A stretch of 46,811 nt of DNA, from contig JAFTZM010000020.1 of the NCBI GenBank assembly GCA_017464525.1, positions 1 through 46,811 on the forward strand, in the 5' to 3' direction. Made by a program: the position numbers and the translations under genes. The notes beneath the pieces are model-generated. The model was given only the letters and a program-made list of their open reading frames with translations, was not told where the DNA came from and did not search any database. This document shows positions 32,528 to 39,330 of the stretch, piece by piece. This DNA is from Clostridia bacterium. GTDB lineage: Bacteria > Bacillota > Clostridia > Oscillospirales > QAKW01. Numbering within the stretch: the first letter of the stretch is position 1; every line of letters begins with the position of its first letter.

Positions 32528-33240
32528 TCCTTATCCTCATGTACGGTTTTCCACATTTCCAGAGCCGACGCCCGGATCTCCAGATGGTAAAGGAGAAATT
32601 CTTCACTCAGCCGGGAAAGGCGCAGCAGCTCCGGGCGGGGGATCTGAAAGCCAAAGGCTTTGGCGGGGGGATGATTTAAAATATGGGTCAGAGCGGCGGC
32701 CACACTGGCGGTCACCGGCACACCCTTCACCGAAAGCCCACATTCCTCGCAGAGAATACTGCCATCCTCCAAAGAGAAAATGCTGCCCGGATGGCCGCAG
32801 GAGGCCAGCGTGGGGCAATAGCCCATCAACTGCATGGTCTTCAATTCAAACACGCTTTTGACCAGGCGAGGCGGCTTGCCCCGGCCTAATAAGTACAAGC
32901 TGTTCAGAAGCAGGGATAGCAGCACGCCGGTCTCCTGGGGTGCAAACTTCGCGAAATACAGCACGATCTGGGCAAGATAGCCTGCCAGAAAGGTGTTTTC
33001 CATCTGCTCCTTCAGCTCATGAAAGGGTTCCTCCAGGGAAAAGGAATTCAGCAGATAATTGCCGCTGCCGGTCTCATAAAGCACCCATTCTCCGTAGTAG
33101 AACTGGTCGTATTGATTTTTCTTACGGCTGCTTTTGGCAAAAACCGTCACACAGCCCTGCTCGGCCAGAATGGTCAATACCCGTTCCTCATGAACGGTCT
33201 GGCCGATCCGCAGCAGAATACCCTTGACCTTGCGCGTCAT
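32524..33240 (-). CDS. recO: DNA repair protein RecO
   Basis: 238 residues from the ATG at 33240, where MTRKVKGILLRIGQTVHEE begins, as in other RecO proteins; the in-frame ATG at 33312 lies inside the preceding small gene. An OB-fold N-terminal domain has ILTILAEQGCVTVFAKSSR-like strands, and a zinc site lies at YCPTLASCGHPGSIFSLEDG with ILCEECG (Cys4). The C-terminal domain ends with helix LEEFLLYHLEI-like sequence. RecO loads RecA with RecR. It overlaps the 3' end of yqzL by 53 bases and the mutS2 start by 4. Confidence 0.92.
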   Translation of the reverse strand: MTRKVKGILLRIGQTVHEERVLTILAEQGCVTVFAKSSRKKNQYDQFYYGEWVLYETGSGNYLLNSFSLEEPFHELKEQMENTFLAGYLAQIVLYFAKFAPQETGVLLSLLLNSLYLLGRGKPPRLVKSVFELKTMQLMGYCPTLASCGHPGSIFSLEDGSILCEECGLSVKGVPVTASVAAALTHILNHPPAKAFGFQIPRPELLRLSRLSEEFLLYHLEIRASALEMWKTVHEDKE

Positions 33241-33340
33241 GCCCCGGATCCTTCTCCTTGTTCCCCAGCGCGTTATAGAGGAGGTATGCCTCCACGCTGC
33301 CGGTATTTTCAAAGCATTTCCATGCTTCTTGCTTATCCAT
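33188..33340 (-). CDS. yqzL: YqzL-like small protein
   Basis: 50 residues: MDKQEAWKCFENTGSVEAYL then LYNALGNKEKDPGHDAQGQG and a short tail. The W-x-x-F-x-x-TG-x(2)-x-AYLLY pattern is the YqzL signature, a small protein encoded between era and recO in Bacillus and Clostridia. Its position here is the same. GAGGTGA lies five to six bases before the ATG. The last 17 codons overlap the recO start in another frame, so the real C-terminus may differ from the family. Function unknown. Confidence 0.78.
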   Translation of the reverse strand: MDKQEAWKCFENTGSVEAYLLYNALGNKEKDPGHDAQGQGYSAADRPDRS

Positions 33341-33405
33341 GATGCTCACCTCAATATTAGTTTATCTGGCGAGCCTTAAAAAAGTGATAGTAAATTATTC
33401 CTGTG

Positions 33406-33681
33406 TAGCCAAAGCATTGATACTTGAACCGGATTTTAGAACACGTATTTTCCGCTGAGGCTTTGTTGAAATACTCGCAAATCCGTCAGGATTTGCTCCG
33501 TTTTGCGCCGCGCTCACCGAAAAATCCATTATTCCAAAATTCTGCGACCTGAAAGGCGCGGTTTTTTGAATGATTTTTGGTGAAGCGGAGCTAATAAGGC
33601 TGGCGCCTATTAGCGACAATGAGACGAAAAGCATCGAAAAACCGCCCTTTCAGGCCGATTCAACTTTCATTGCTTTGGCTA
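33406..33681. repeat. 276-bp inverted-repeat (MITE-like) element
   Basis: Terminal arms TAGCCAAAGCATTGATACTT (33406-33425) and its near-complement ending at 33681 match at about 20 of 23 positions. Ends are TA-GCC ... GGC-TA, as expected for insertion at TA. Internally, AAAAACCGC-CCTTTCAGG occurs in both orientations (about 33546-33570 and 33636-33655), and GCTAATA/TATTAGC forms a further hairpin. The right end also occurs as the 61-bp element at 14756-14816. A minus-strand 79-residue open frame inside (33395-33634) has no recognised protein features and is treated as part of the repeat. The right arm encodes the last codons of era. No transposase is present, so mobilisation would need one elsewhere. 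Confidence 0.75.
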
Positions 33682-34553
33682 AAGCCAAGAGAATCCAGAA
33701 GGCCTGCGTTATTTTCCCAATCCCGCTTGACCTTCACAAAGCATTTCAGGTAGACCTTGCAATCGAAATGCTTTTCCAGCTCCTCTCGGGCACGGGTGCT
33801 GATCTCCTTGAGCTTGGCGCCGTTTTTACCGATAATAATGCCCTTATGGGAATCCTTGGAGCAATAGATCACCACATAAATGGAGATCAGCCCCTCCTCT
33901 TCCTCAAAGGAATCCACCGCCAGCGCCACGCCGTGGGGAACCTCCTGGCCCAAAAGATAAAGCATCTTTTCCCGCACCACCTCGCAGGCATAGACTGCCT
34001 CGCTCTGGTCGCTGAGCTGATCGGGGTCGAAGAAAAAGGGAGATTCCTCCGCGCGGGCCTCCAGCTCCTTTAAAAGGATCTCCACCCCATCGCCGGTGCG
34101 GGCGGAAAGGGGGATCACCGCATCGAAATCATAAATTTCGGTAAAGGAGGCAATGGAAGCCAGGATCTTTTCCTTGGGGATGGCATCCACCTTATTGATG
34201 ACCAGAATTGCAGGGATCCCCATCTGCGCCAGACGGGCCAACATCTTTTTTTCCGCTTCATTGGGGGCCTTCGCCTCGGAAACGAAGATAGCGATCTCGG
34301 CCTCATCCACCGTATTGCTAACGGTCTGCTCCATCCGCTTGCCAAGGCCGCTCTTGCCGGTGATAAAGCCGGGCATGTCCATAAAGACATACTGCACCTC
34401 GCCCTTGGTCAGGATGCCGGTGATCCGGGTACGGGTAGTCTGAGGCTTGGGGGAAACGATGGAGATCTTTTCCCCTATCAGTTGATTTAAAAGGGTAGAT
34501 TTACCCACATTCGGCCGCCCCATCAGGGTGGCAAAAACAGTTTTGGTAGACAT
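33660..34553 (-). CDS. era: GTPase Era
   Basis: 297 residues. GTPase motifs: GRPNVGKSTLLNQL (G1, residues 12-25), the switch region PQTTRTRITGILTKGEVQYV, FMDMPGF (G3), VINKVDAIPKE (G4) and PLSARTGDGVE (G5-like). The C-terminal KH domain has GIIIGKNGAKLKEISTRAR and ELEKHFDCKVYLKCFVKVKR. Era is needed for 16S rRNA maturation and 30S assembly. The final residues FSQSNES and the stop fall inside the inverted-repeat element, so the natural C-terminus was replaced. Upstream neighbours dgkA and ybeY are the usual partners. Confidence 0.95.
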   Translation of the reverse strand: MSTKTVFATLMGRPNVGKSTLLNQLIGEKISIVSPKPQTTRTRITGILTKGEVQYVFMDMPGFITGKSGLGKRMEQTVSNTVDEAEIAIFVSEAKAPNEAEKKMLARLAQMGIPAILVINKVDAIPKEKILASIASFTEIYDFDAVIPLSARTGDGVEILLKELEARAEESPFFFDPDQLSDQSEAVYACEVVREKMLYLLGQEVPHGVALAVDSFEEEEGLISIYVVIYCSKDSHKGIIIGKNGAKLKEISTRAREELEKHFDCKVYLKCFVKVKRDWENNAGLLDSLGFSQSNES

Positions 34554-34555
34554 TC

Positions 34556-35020
34556 TTATTTCTCTTTCTTATAGGTTTTTTTACAAAATATGAAAAACAG
34601 CATCACCGCCAGATACAGCCCCAGCCCCGCCAACCGGTACCAGACGCTGAAAAAGGCGAAGATCTTCCTAAAAACAGCCACATCCCAAAAAAGCAGGAAG
34701 GCCACGAACACCGCTCCCAGAGCCACCACAAACACCGCTGAAGCAGCAGAATCCTTGGCATGGCGAATATGGCGGGAACGTTCCCGGGTGATCTTATTAT
34801 CGGTCTGCTCCACCGCAGAATTGAGGCTTTCCGCTCCGATCACAGCGGTGATCTGCAGGATCAGCAGCCCCCACTCCACCCGGGAAAAATCATAAAACAT
34901 AGCAGCCAGCACAATAATGGTGACAGCGGCAAAGCAATGGATGCGATAGTTACGCTCATAGGCAATATTAAAGCCGATGCCCCGGATGGCATAATGAAAG
35001 CTTTTTAAAAAACTTCTCAT
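34556..35020 (-). CDS. dgkA: Diacylglycerol/undecaprenol kinase family protein
   Basis: 154 residues, longer than the typical 120-130. The N-terminal MRSFLKSFHYAIRGIGFNIA-type amphipathic start leads to three core helices; the active-site motif AVIGAESLNSAVEQTDNKIT is present with RHIRHAKDSAASAVFVVAL (the AKD-x-A motif). An additional C-terminal hydrophobic segment, LAGLGLYLAVMLFFIFCKK, gives a fourth or fifth helix. The family phosphorylates diacylglycerol or undecaprenol. The start overlaps the ybeY stop (ATGA). Its position between ybeY and era matches Bacillus order, where a cytidine deaminase gene (cdd) usually sits between dgkA and era but is absent here. Confidence 0.88.
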   Translation of the reverse strand: MRSFLKSFHYAIRGIGFNIAYERNYRIHCFAAVTIIVLAAMFYDFSRVEWGLLILQITAVIGAESLNSAVEQTDNKITRERSRHIRHAKDSAASAVFVVALGAVFVAFLLFWDVAVFRKIFAFFSVWYRLAGLGLYLAVMLFFIFCKKTYKKEK

Positions 35021-35469
35021 CGTGTAAGCCCCATTCCTTTCAGCACGTCCTCCTGGCGGCGGAACATCTCCTTCTCCTCTTCCTCCCCCAGCTCATGGTC
35101 ATAGCCCAGCAGGTGCAGAATGCTATGTACGGTAAGAAAGGCGATCTCCCGCTCCAGGGAGTGGCCGTATTCCTCCGCTTGGGCTTTTGCCTTATCCGGG
35201 CAGAGCACCATACTGCCCAAAAAGACCGCTCCGGTGGCCGGATCCGGCTCTGCCTCAAAGGGCTCCTCCTCCATAGGGAAGGAAAGCACATCGGTGGGGC
35301 GATCAATGCCTCTTTGCTCCCGATTGATCTCCCGGATCTCCTCCAAAGAAGCAAAAAGCACCTCCACCTCCGCATCCCGCGGGAATTCCTCATAGACCAG
35401 AGCGGCCTCCACTGCCTTTTGGATCAGCTCCTCATGAGCCGCTTCTTCCATGGTTACGATTACTTTCAT
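35017..35469 (-). CDS. ybeY: rRNA maturation RNase YbeY
   Basis: 150 residues from the ATG at 35469 (AGAGGAAGAGC upstream); in-frame codons up to 35562 lie inside phoH and are not used. The metal site HSILHLLGYDHE gives the H-x(3)-H-x(5)-H triad. Other family segments are REQRGIDRPTDVLSFPME and FLGSMVLCPDKAKAQAEEYG, close to the usual LGDIVIS pattern. YbeY processes 16S rRNA ends with Era. It overlaps phoH by 38 bases and the dgkA start by 4, so translation is coupled throughout. Confidence 0.93.
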   Translation of the reverse strand: MKVIVTMEEAAHEELIQKAVEAALVYEEFPRDAEVEVLFASLEEIREINREQRGIDRPTDVLSFPMEEEPFEAEPDPATGAVFLGSMVLCPDKAKAQAEEYGHSLEREIAFLTVHSILHLLGYDHELGEEEEKEMFRRQEDVLKGMGLTR

Positions 35470-36409
35470 TGCTCTTCCTCTCGTATGCATCAACGATTTT
35501 TTGCACCAGCGCATGGCGCACAATATCCTTCTTTTCAAACCGGTGGATCCCGATCTGCTCAATATCCTTCAAAATTTTCAAGGCGTGCATCAGGCCGGAG
35601 GGCTTGCCGTCCAGATCGATCTGGGTGGGATCGCCGGTGACCACGATCTTGGAATTGAAGCCGAAACGGGTCAGAAACATCTTCATCTGCTCGATGCTGG
35701 TGTTCTGGGCTTCATCCAGAATGATAAAGCTGTTATCCAGCGTTCTGCCCCGCATATAGGCCAGCGGTGCGATCTCGATGATATTCTTTTCCATATAGCC
35801 CGCCACCGTTTCCGGCCCCAGCATTTCAAAAAGGGCATCATAGAGGGGGCGCAGATAGGGATCCACCTTATTCTGCAGATCCCCGGGCAAAAAGCCCAGC
35901 TTTTCCCCGGCCTCCACCGCTGGGCGGGTGAGGACGATCTTGGCCACCTGCTTGGATTTCAAGGCCGCCACCGCTAAGGCCACCGCAAGATAGGTCTTTC
36001 CGGTACCAGCCGGGCCCACGCCGAAGGTCACTACATTTTTATGGATACACTCCACATAGTTTTTCTGGGCAATGGTCTTCGCTTTGATGGGCTTGCCCCG
36101 GGTGGTGATGCAGATACACTCATCCAGCGCCTGCACCACGTTGCAGCCCGCATCCTCCCGGGCCAGATTGATCAGGTACCGCACCTTCTGCACGTCGATC
36201 AACTCTCCCCGGGCGGCCAGGGCAAATAAATTCTCCAGCACCACACAGCCCATCTCCACATTGGCCTCCTCGCCGTTGAGGGCCAGGTAGTCATCCCGGT
36301 TGATGAGCTTGATATCCAGCTCCGTTTCCAAAATGCCTGCATTTTCATCAAAGGGGCCGAACACCGCCGGGATCAGGGCAATCTCGGGATTTTTAAATGT
36401 CTTTTGCAT
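35432..36409 (-). CDS. phoH: PhoH family ATPase
   Basis: 325 residues from the ATG at 36409, chosen because GAGGA lies six bases upstream; an ATG at 36415 overlapping the yqfD stop is also possible. The PhoH ATPase core has Walker A GVGPAGTGKTYLAVALAV, LTRPAVEAGEKLGFLPGDL, Walker B NSFIILDEAQNTSIEQM and KIVVTGDPTQIDLDGKPSG. The C-terminal helix has QKIVDAYERKSNESN. PhoH is a predicted RNA helicase-like ATPase linked to YbeY by synteny. No 7TM-HD (PgpH) gene follows, unlike Bacillus. Confidence 0.92.
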   Translation of the reverse strand: MQKTFKNPEIALIPAVFGPFDENAGILETELDIKLINRDDYLALNGEEANVEMGCVVLENLFALAARGELIDVQKVRYLINLAREDAGCNVVQALDECICITTRGKPIKAKTIAQKNYVECIHKNVVTFGVGPAGTGKTYLAVALAVAALKSKQVAKIVLTRPAVEAGEKLGFLPGDLQNKVDPYLRPLYDALFEMLGPETVAGYMEKNIIEIAPLAYMRGRTLDNSFIILDEAQNTSIEQMKMFLTRFGFNSKIVVTGDPTQIDLDGKPSGLMHALKILKDIEQIGIHRFEKKDIVRHALVQKIVDAYERKSNESNRNHGRSGS

Positions 36410-36411
36410 TC

Positions 36412-37584
36412 TCATTCCTCGATCGGCATGGAAATGCCGATCTCCTCTTCGCAATAAAATAGCGCACGAAGGGCAAAGGCCTCTTCGGTAAGAGTCTCTT
36501 CCGTTTCGCACTTACGCACCGTTACATCTGCCAAAACATCCTCACGGTAAAAGCCCAACTTGGAAAGGACCAAGGCTTTTGCCTCCTCGGCGGTACGGGT
36601 AACGGTGACCCGCTCCACCTCCTCTGCTTTTGTTACATAAAAACGGATGGGAAAGGCAAAGGAAGCGATCCGCAAAGGATATTCCGCCTGCACGGTATCA
36701 TATTCATTATATGATATTTTTTGCGTAAAATAAAGAGGAATCTTCAACTTCCCGAAAGAAATTGCGAATTTTTTTTGCGATTTTCCTGTTTTTTGCCGTA
36801 CTTCTTCCGTCAAAGGCACAGAAAAGTCGGTCTCATGCCGGGTCTCTGCCCATACTGTTGCAATGGAATGGGTCAGGTGGCGCACCCCGTATTTATCGGT
36901 CCAATCCCCGCTGACCAGCAGATCTCCCGCTGCTACCGGCTCCCCCGCTTGCACCTGCCGGGTGCCGCCGTAATCCATAATGGAAAGGATCACACCGTCC
37001 CGGGCCGCATAAATATTGGTAGGAAGGGTCGTATCCTCCATTTCCGGATGCAGATCCTTTTCCTGCACCTCTACATAGGCGGTGGTACCCCGGATGTTGA
37101 TGGACATCCAGGAAAGCTTATCGTTGCCGGTAAGATAGCGGTTTTCTATGGGGTTCACCTTCACCGTGCGGCGGGTACCGATCCCCAGCCCCAGCTCCTG
37201 CAGCTCATTGCGGATCTGAGTGGCAGAGGTCTCCTCGCAGCCGATGATCTCAATCTGCCAAATGAAACCGGAGCTGTAAAACACAAATCCCAGAAAAAGC
37301 GCCAGTCCCACTGCCAGCCCCCACCGCTTTTTAAAGGGGCGAGCGACCATAAAGAGGCCCCGTTTTTTCCGGATCCGAATACGAGTGCCCGTTTTGAAGG
37401 CGGGCTCCCGCAGCCGCTTGAAATCCTTCCGGCTGACAGTAAAAAGCAATGCTCCCTCTTCGGTGCGGCGGGGCTTGCGCAGGGGGATCCGGCGGCGGTG
37501 CAGCAGATTGATAAACTGCTCGATCTGATTGCCCCGGGCCTCTGCATCCACTCTGCCCTGAAAAAACGCCAGATAATCCTTCAT
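36412..37584 (-). CDS. yqfD: Sporulation protein YqfD
   Basis: 390 residues from the ATG at 37584, which overlaps the yqfC stop and has GGAGG just upstream; the in-frame ATG at 37596 is less likely. YqfD features: an N-terminal cytoplasmic domain (FINLLHRRRIPLRKPRRTE), one membrane segment WGLAVGLALFLGFVFYSSGF near residue 95, and the extracytoplasmic part with FIWQIEIIGCEETSATQIRN, GTRRTVKVNPIENRYL and VGEPVAAGDLLVSGDW-like strands. YqfC and YqfD are needed at the sigma-E stage of sporulation. The gene order yqfC-yqfD-phoH is the same as in Bacillus. Confidence 0.92.
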   Translation of the reverse strand: MKDYLAFFQGRVDAEARGNQIEQFINLLHRRRIPLRKPRRTEEGALLFTVSRKDFKRLREPAFKTGTRIRIRKKRGLFMVARPFKKRWGLAVGLALFLGFVFYSSGFIWQIEIIGCEETSATQIRNELQELGLGIGTRRTVKVNPIENRYLTGNDKLSWMSINIRGTTAYVEVQEKDLHPEMEDTTLPTNIYAARDGVILSIMDYGGTRQVQAGEPVAAGDLLVSGDWTDKYGVRHLTHSIATVWAETRHETDFSVPLTEEVRQKTGKSQKKFAISFGKLKIPLYFTQKISYNEYDTVQAEYPLRIASFAFPIRFYVTKAEEVERVTVTRTAEEAKALVLSKLGFYREDVLADVTVRKCETEETLTEEAFALRALFYCEEEIGISMPIEE

Positions 37585-37862
37585 TTTGCCTCCCATTCGA
37601 TCAACTGAATCGTTCCGGTGACCCGCAGACCTCCATCCCCGAAGTGGGCCAGATCAAAATCTGCGCCCCGGAGTACCAGAAGATGCTTTTTCATATAAAT
37701 TTTCACCACGTCCCGTTCATAGGTATGGATCCCTTTAGCGCCCTCCACCTGCACCGTATTGCCGCCCCAGATCTCAATACACTCATCCAGGCCGGCGGCA
37801 AATTCCGGCAGATCCATGCATTTCACAAAACGCTTGATGGCATTGGATTTTTTTCGTTTCAT
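37581..37862 (-). CDS. yqfC: Sporulation protein YqfC (YabP family)
   Basis: 93 residues from the ATG at 37862, six bases after GGAGGG; an ATG at 37868 is too close to that site. YabP/YqfC family traits are the N-terminal basic stretch KRKKSNAIKRFVKCMDLPE, then IEIWGGNTVQVEGAKGIHTY, KIYMKKHLLVLRGADFDLAH and the GTIQLIEWE end strand. It is the first gene of the block and is normally under sigma-E control; no clear sigma-E promoter was identified by eye in the 41-base gap shared with the divergent gene. Confidence 0.88.
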   Translation of the reverse strand: MKRKKSNAIKRFVKCMDLPEFAAGLDECIEIWGGNTVQVEGAKGIHTYERDVVKIYMKKHLLVLRGADFDLAHFGDGGLRVTGTIQLIEWEAK

Positions 37863-37909
37863 TTTCATCCCTCCGTTATCATTTCTATGAAAAATTCATA
37901 GATAATAAT

Positions 37910-38737
37910 ATGAAATACGGAAAAATGATCTTCACTTTTATATTACTGTTGCTTCTGCCGCTGCTTTTATTGGAGGGCAGTGAGGCCGGCGAAGGGGTTC
38001 GCCGGGGGCTGGAGCTTGCTTACCGGGCGGTACTGCCCTCCCTCTTTCCCACCATGACGGTCTGCGGCATGATCGGAGAGCTGGCAGAATATATCCCCCT
38101 GCCCCCGGCCTGGACCCTCTGGATCACCTCCCATCTCTGCGGCTTTCCGTTGGGCACAAGAATGTTGGCCCGCGCCTATCACAGAGGGCTGCTTTCCAAA
38201 GAGCAGACCCTCCGGCTCTCCGCCTGCTGCGCCAATGCCTCCCCGGCTTTTCTGATCGTTTATGTGGGAGAAAAGATCTTAGGCAGCAGCCGGGAGGGGC
38301 TGATCCTGTTTTTTTGCCAGATCACCGTCTCTCTGTTTCTGGCGCTGGGCACCGGTGCCTTGAAGATCACCGCCCCACCCCCGCCGGAAGATCGGCCTCT
38401 GCTCACCGCCATTACGTCTGGCTTTTCCGGGGCTGCCATGGGCGGGCTGACACTCACCGGCTATATCGCCTTTTTTTCCATGGCAGCGGCTCTTTTGAAA
38501 AATATTCCCTTCTTTTCCTATCTCTACGGATTTTTGGAGCTGACCGGCGGGATCCGAGGCGGGCTGTTCCTGGCGGCGGCGATGACAGGCTTTTCCGGTT
38601 GCTCGGTGCTCCTGCAGAATGCCGCCTTTTTAACCGAGGAAAACTTATCTGTGCTGCCCATGATTTTGGGGAAGTGCGTTTATACCGCCGCCATGCCGCC
38701 GCTCGCCTTTCTTCTCAATAATTTGACAAATTCATAA
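37910..38737 (+). CDS. YlbJ-like sporulation membrane protein
   Basis: 275 residues, strongly hydrophobic, with about seven to eight membrane segments. Segments IFTFILLLLLPLLLLEGSEA, LAYRAVLPSLFPTMTVCGMI, the LCGFPLGTRMLARAYHRG loop and SACCANASPAFLIVYVGEKI fit the nucleoside-recognition/YlbJ family. YlbJ is made in sporulating cells. Length is shorter than Bacillus YlbJ (about 400), so it may be a related SpoIIIM-like or truncated family version. It is divergent from yqfC, another sporulation gene. Its last codons contain the promoter of the next gene. Confidence 0.65.
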   Translation: MKYGKMIFTFILLLLLPLLLLEGSEAGEGVRRGLELAYRAVLPSLFPTMTVCGMIGELAEYIPLPPAWTLWITSHLCGFPLGTRMLARAYHRGLLSKEQTLRLSACCANASPAFLIVYVGEKILGSSREGLILFFCQITVSLFLALGTGALKITAPPPPEDRPLLTAITSGFSGAAMGGLTLTGYIAFFSMAAALLKNIPFFSYLYGFLELTGGIRGGLFLAAAMTGFSGCSVLLQNAAFLTEENLSVLPMILGKCVYTAAMPPLAFLLNNLTNS

Positions 38738-38751
38738 TTCCGTATTATAAT
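38723..38751 (+). promoter_or_regulatory. Consensus sigma-A promoter of the small cysteine protein gene
   Basis: TTGACA (38723-38728), 17 bases, TATAAT (38746-38751). Both hexamers are perfect, and the -35 lies inside the last codons of the YlbJ-like gene. Confidence 0.85.
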
Positions 38752-38782
38752 ACATAGGAAACAGATCAAAAGGGGGAGCAAC

Positions 38783-38995
38783 ATGATCTTTTCCAAGGAT
38801 ATTGAAAAAATCTGCATCTATTGCGAGCACGGCAAGCCCATCATCGGCACCGATGATGTTATTTGCCCCAAAAAAGGCTTGGTGCGGGCTGATTTCAGCT
38901 GCAAAAAGTTTCTTTACACCCCGTTGCGGCGTACGCCGCCGAAGCCTGCCGCTCCGGATTTTGAAAGCCTGAATTTACCAGATTTAGAAGATTAA
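38783..38995 (+). CDS. Small cysteine-containing protein, conserved-looking, unknown function
   Basis: 70 residues. Cys positions IEKICIYCEHGKPI, DDVICPKKGLV and DFSCKKFLYTP give a C-x2-C ... C ... C arrangement that could hold one zinc. The proline-rich linker TPPKPAAP and an acidic end follow. AAAGGGGGAG precedes the start and a perfect promoter drives it, so it is a real, well expressed gene. I do not recognise it. Many Clostridia have a similar short Cys4 protein, so this is inference. Confidence 0.7.
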   Translation: MIFSKDIEKICIYCEHGKPIIGTDDVICPKKGLVRADFSCKKFLYTPLRRTPPKPAAPDFESLNLPDLED

Positions 38996-39024
38996 TGCAC
39001 CGTGAAAACGGTGCATATTTTTTT
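38995..39024 (+). terminator. Terminator of the small cysteine protein gene
   Basis: Stem ATGCACCGT (38995-39003) and ACGGTGCAT (39008-39016), loop GAAA, then ATTTTTTTC. The stop codon forms part of the stem. Confidence 0.9.
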
Positions 39025-39039
39025 CTATAGGGCAAATAA

Positions 39040-39297
39040 TAGTATCGTCCCCCGCGGACAAAAGGAAGTGCGAAAGGGCATCTTTCGCAAGACGAAGCGG
39101 CGCTTCGAATGGGCACAGCCTGCAGATGGAAAAACGGTGGGCAGGCTGTTGCGTAGCAGGAACCGGGAGATGCGCTCCCAACATCACCGTTTTGCAAAAG
39201 CGGAAAGGGCATTTCGGACATTCTGAGCAGCAGGAACCAACCCCGAAACGCAACTCTTTCCCCCGAGCGGGAGGCTGCATCCCGGCGGCATAAAAAA
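39040..39297. ncRNA. Candidate structured RNA with pseudoknot, unknown class
   Basis: No convincing coding sequence lies in 39025-39294. Perfect pairings are TGCGAAAG/CTTTCGCA (39069-39076 with 39082-39089), CGAAGC/GCTTCG (39093-39098 with 39102-39107), ACAGCCTGC/GCAGGCTGT (39115-39123 with 39141-39149) and GGGAG/CTCCC (39165-39169 with 39175-39179). The loop of the third stem carries AAAACGGTG (39131-39139), which pairs with CACCGTTTT (39185-39193), a true pseudoknot of two 9-bp helices. Further out, GGAAAG/CTTTCC (39202-39207 with 39256-39261) encloses TTTCGG/CCGAAA (39212-39217 with 39243-39248). AGCAGGAACC occurs twice (39155, 39229). The strand is uncertain: plus would begin after the hairpin at 38995, minus would need an unidentified promoter. 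Confidence 0.4.
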
Positions 39298-39326
39298 GAG
39301 ACCGAAGCAAACGCTTCGGTCTCTTT
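39295..39326 (-). terminator. Terminator of the GH95 gene, duplicated at 46505
   Basis: A 14-base perfect stem (AAAGAGACCGAAGC with GCTTCGGTCTCTTT, loop AAAC). On the minus strand it is followed by TTTTATGCC, right after the stop codon of the dockerin protein. Confidence 0.85.
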
Positions 39327-39330
39327 GATT

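Noticed and set aside
33395..33634. A 79-codon minus-strand frame within the inverted-repeat element
   Set aside because: It is made by repeat sequence, has no domain features, and runs across the element's left border; treated as part of the repeat.
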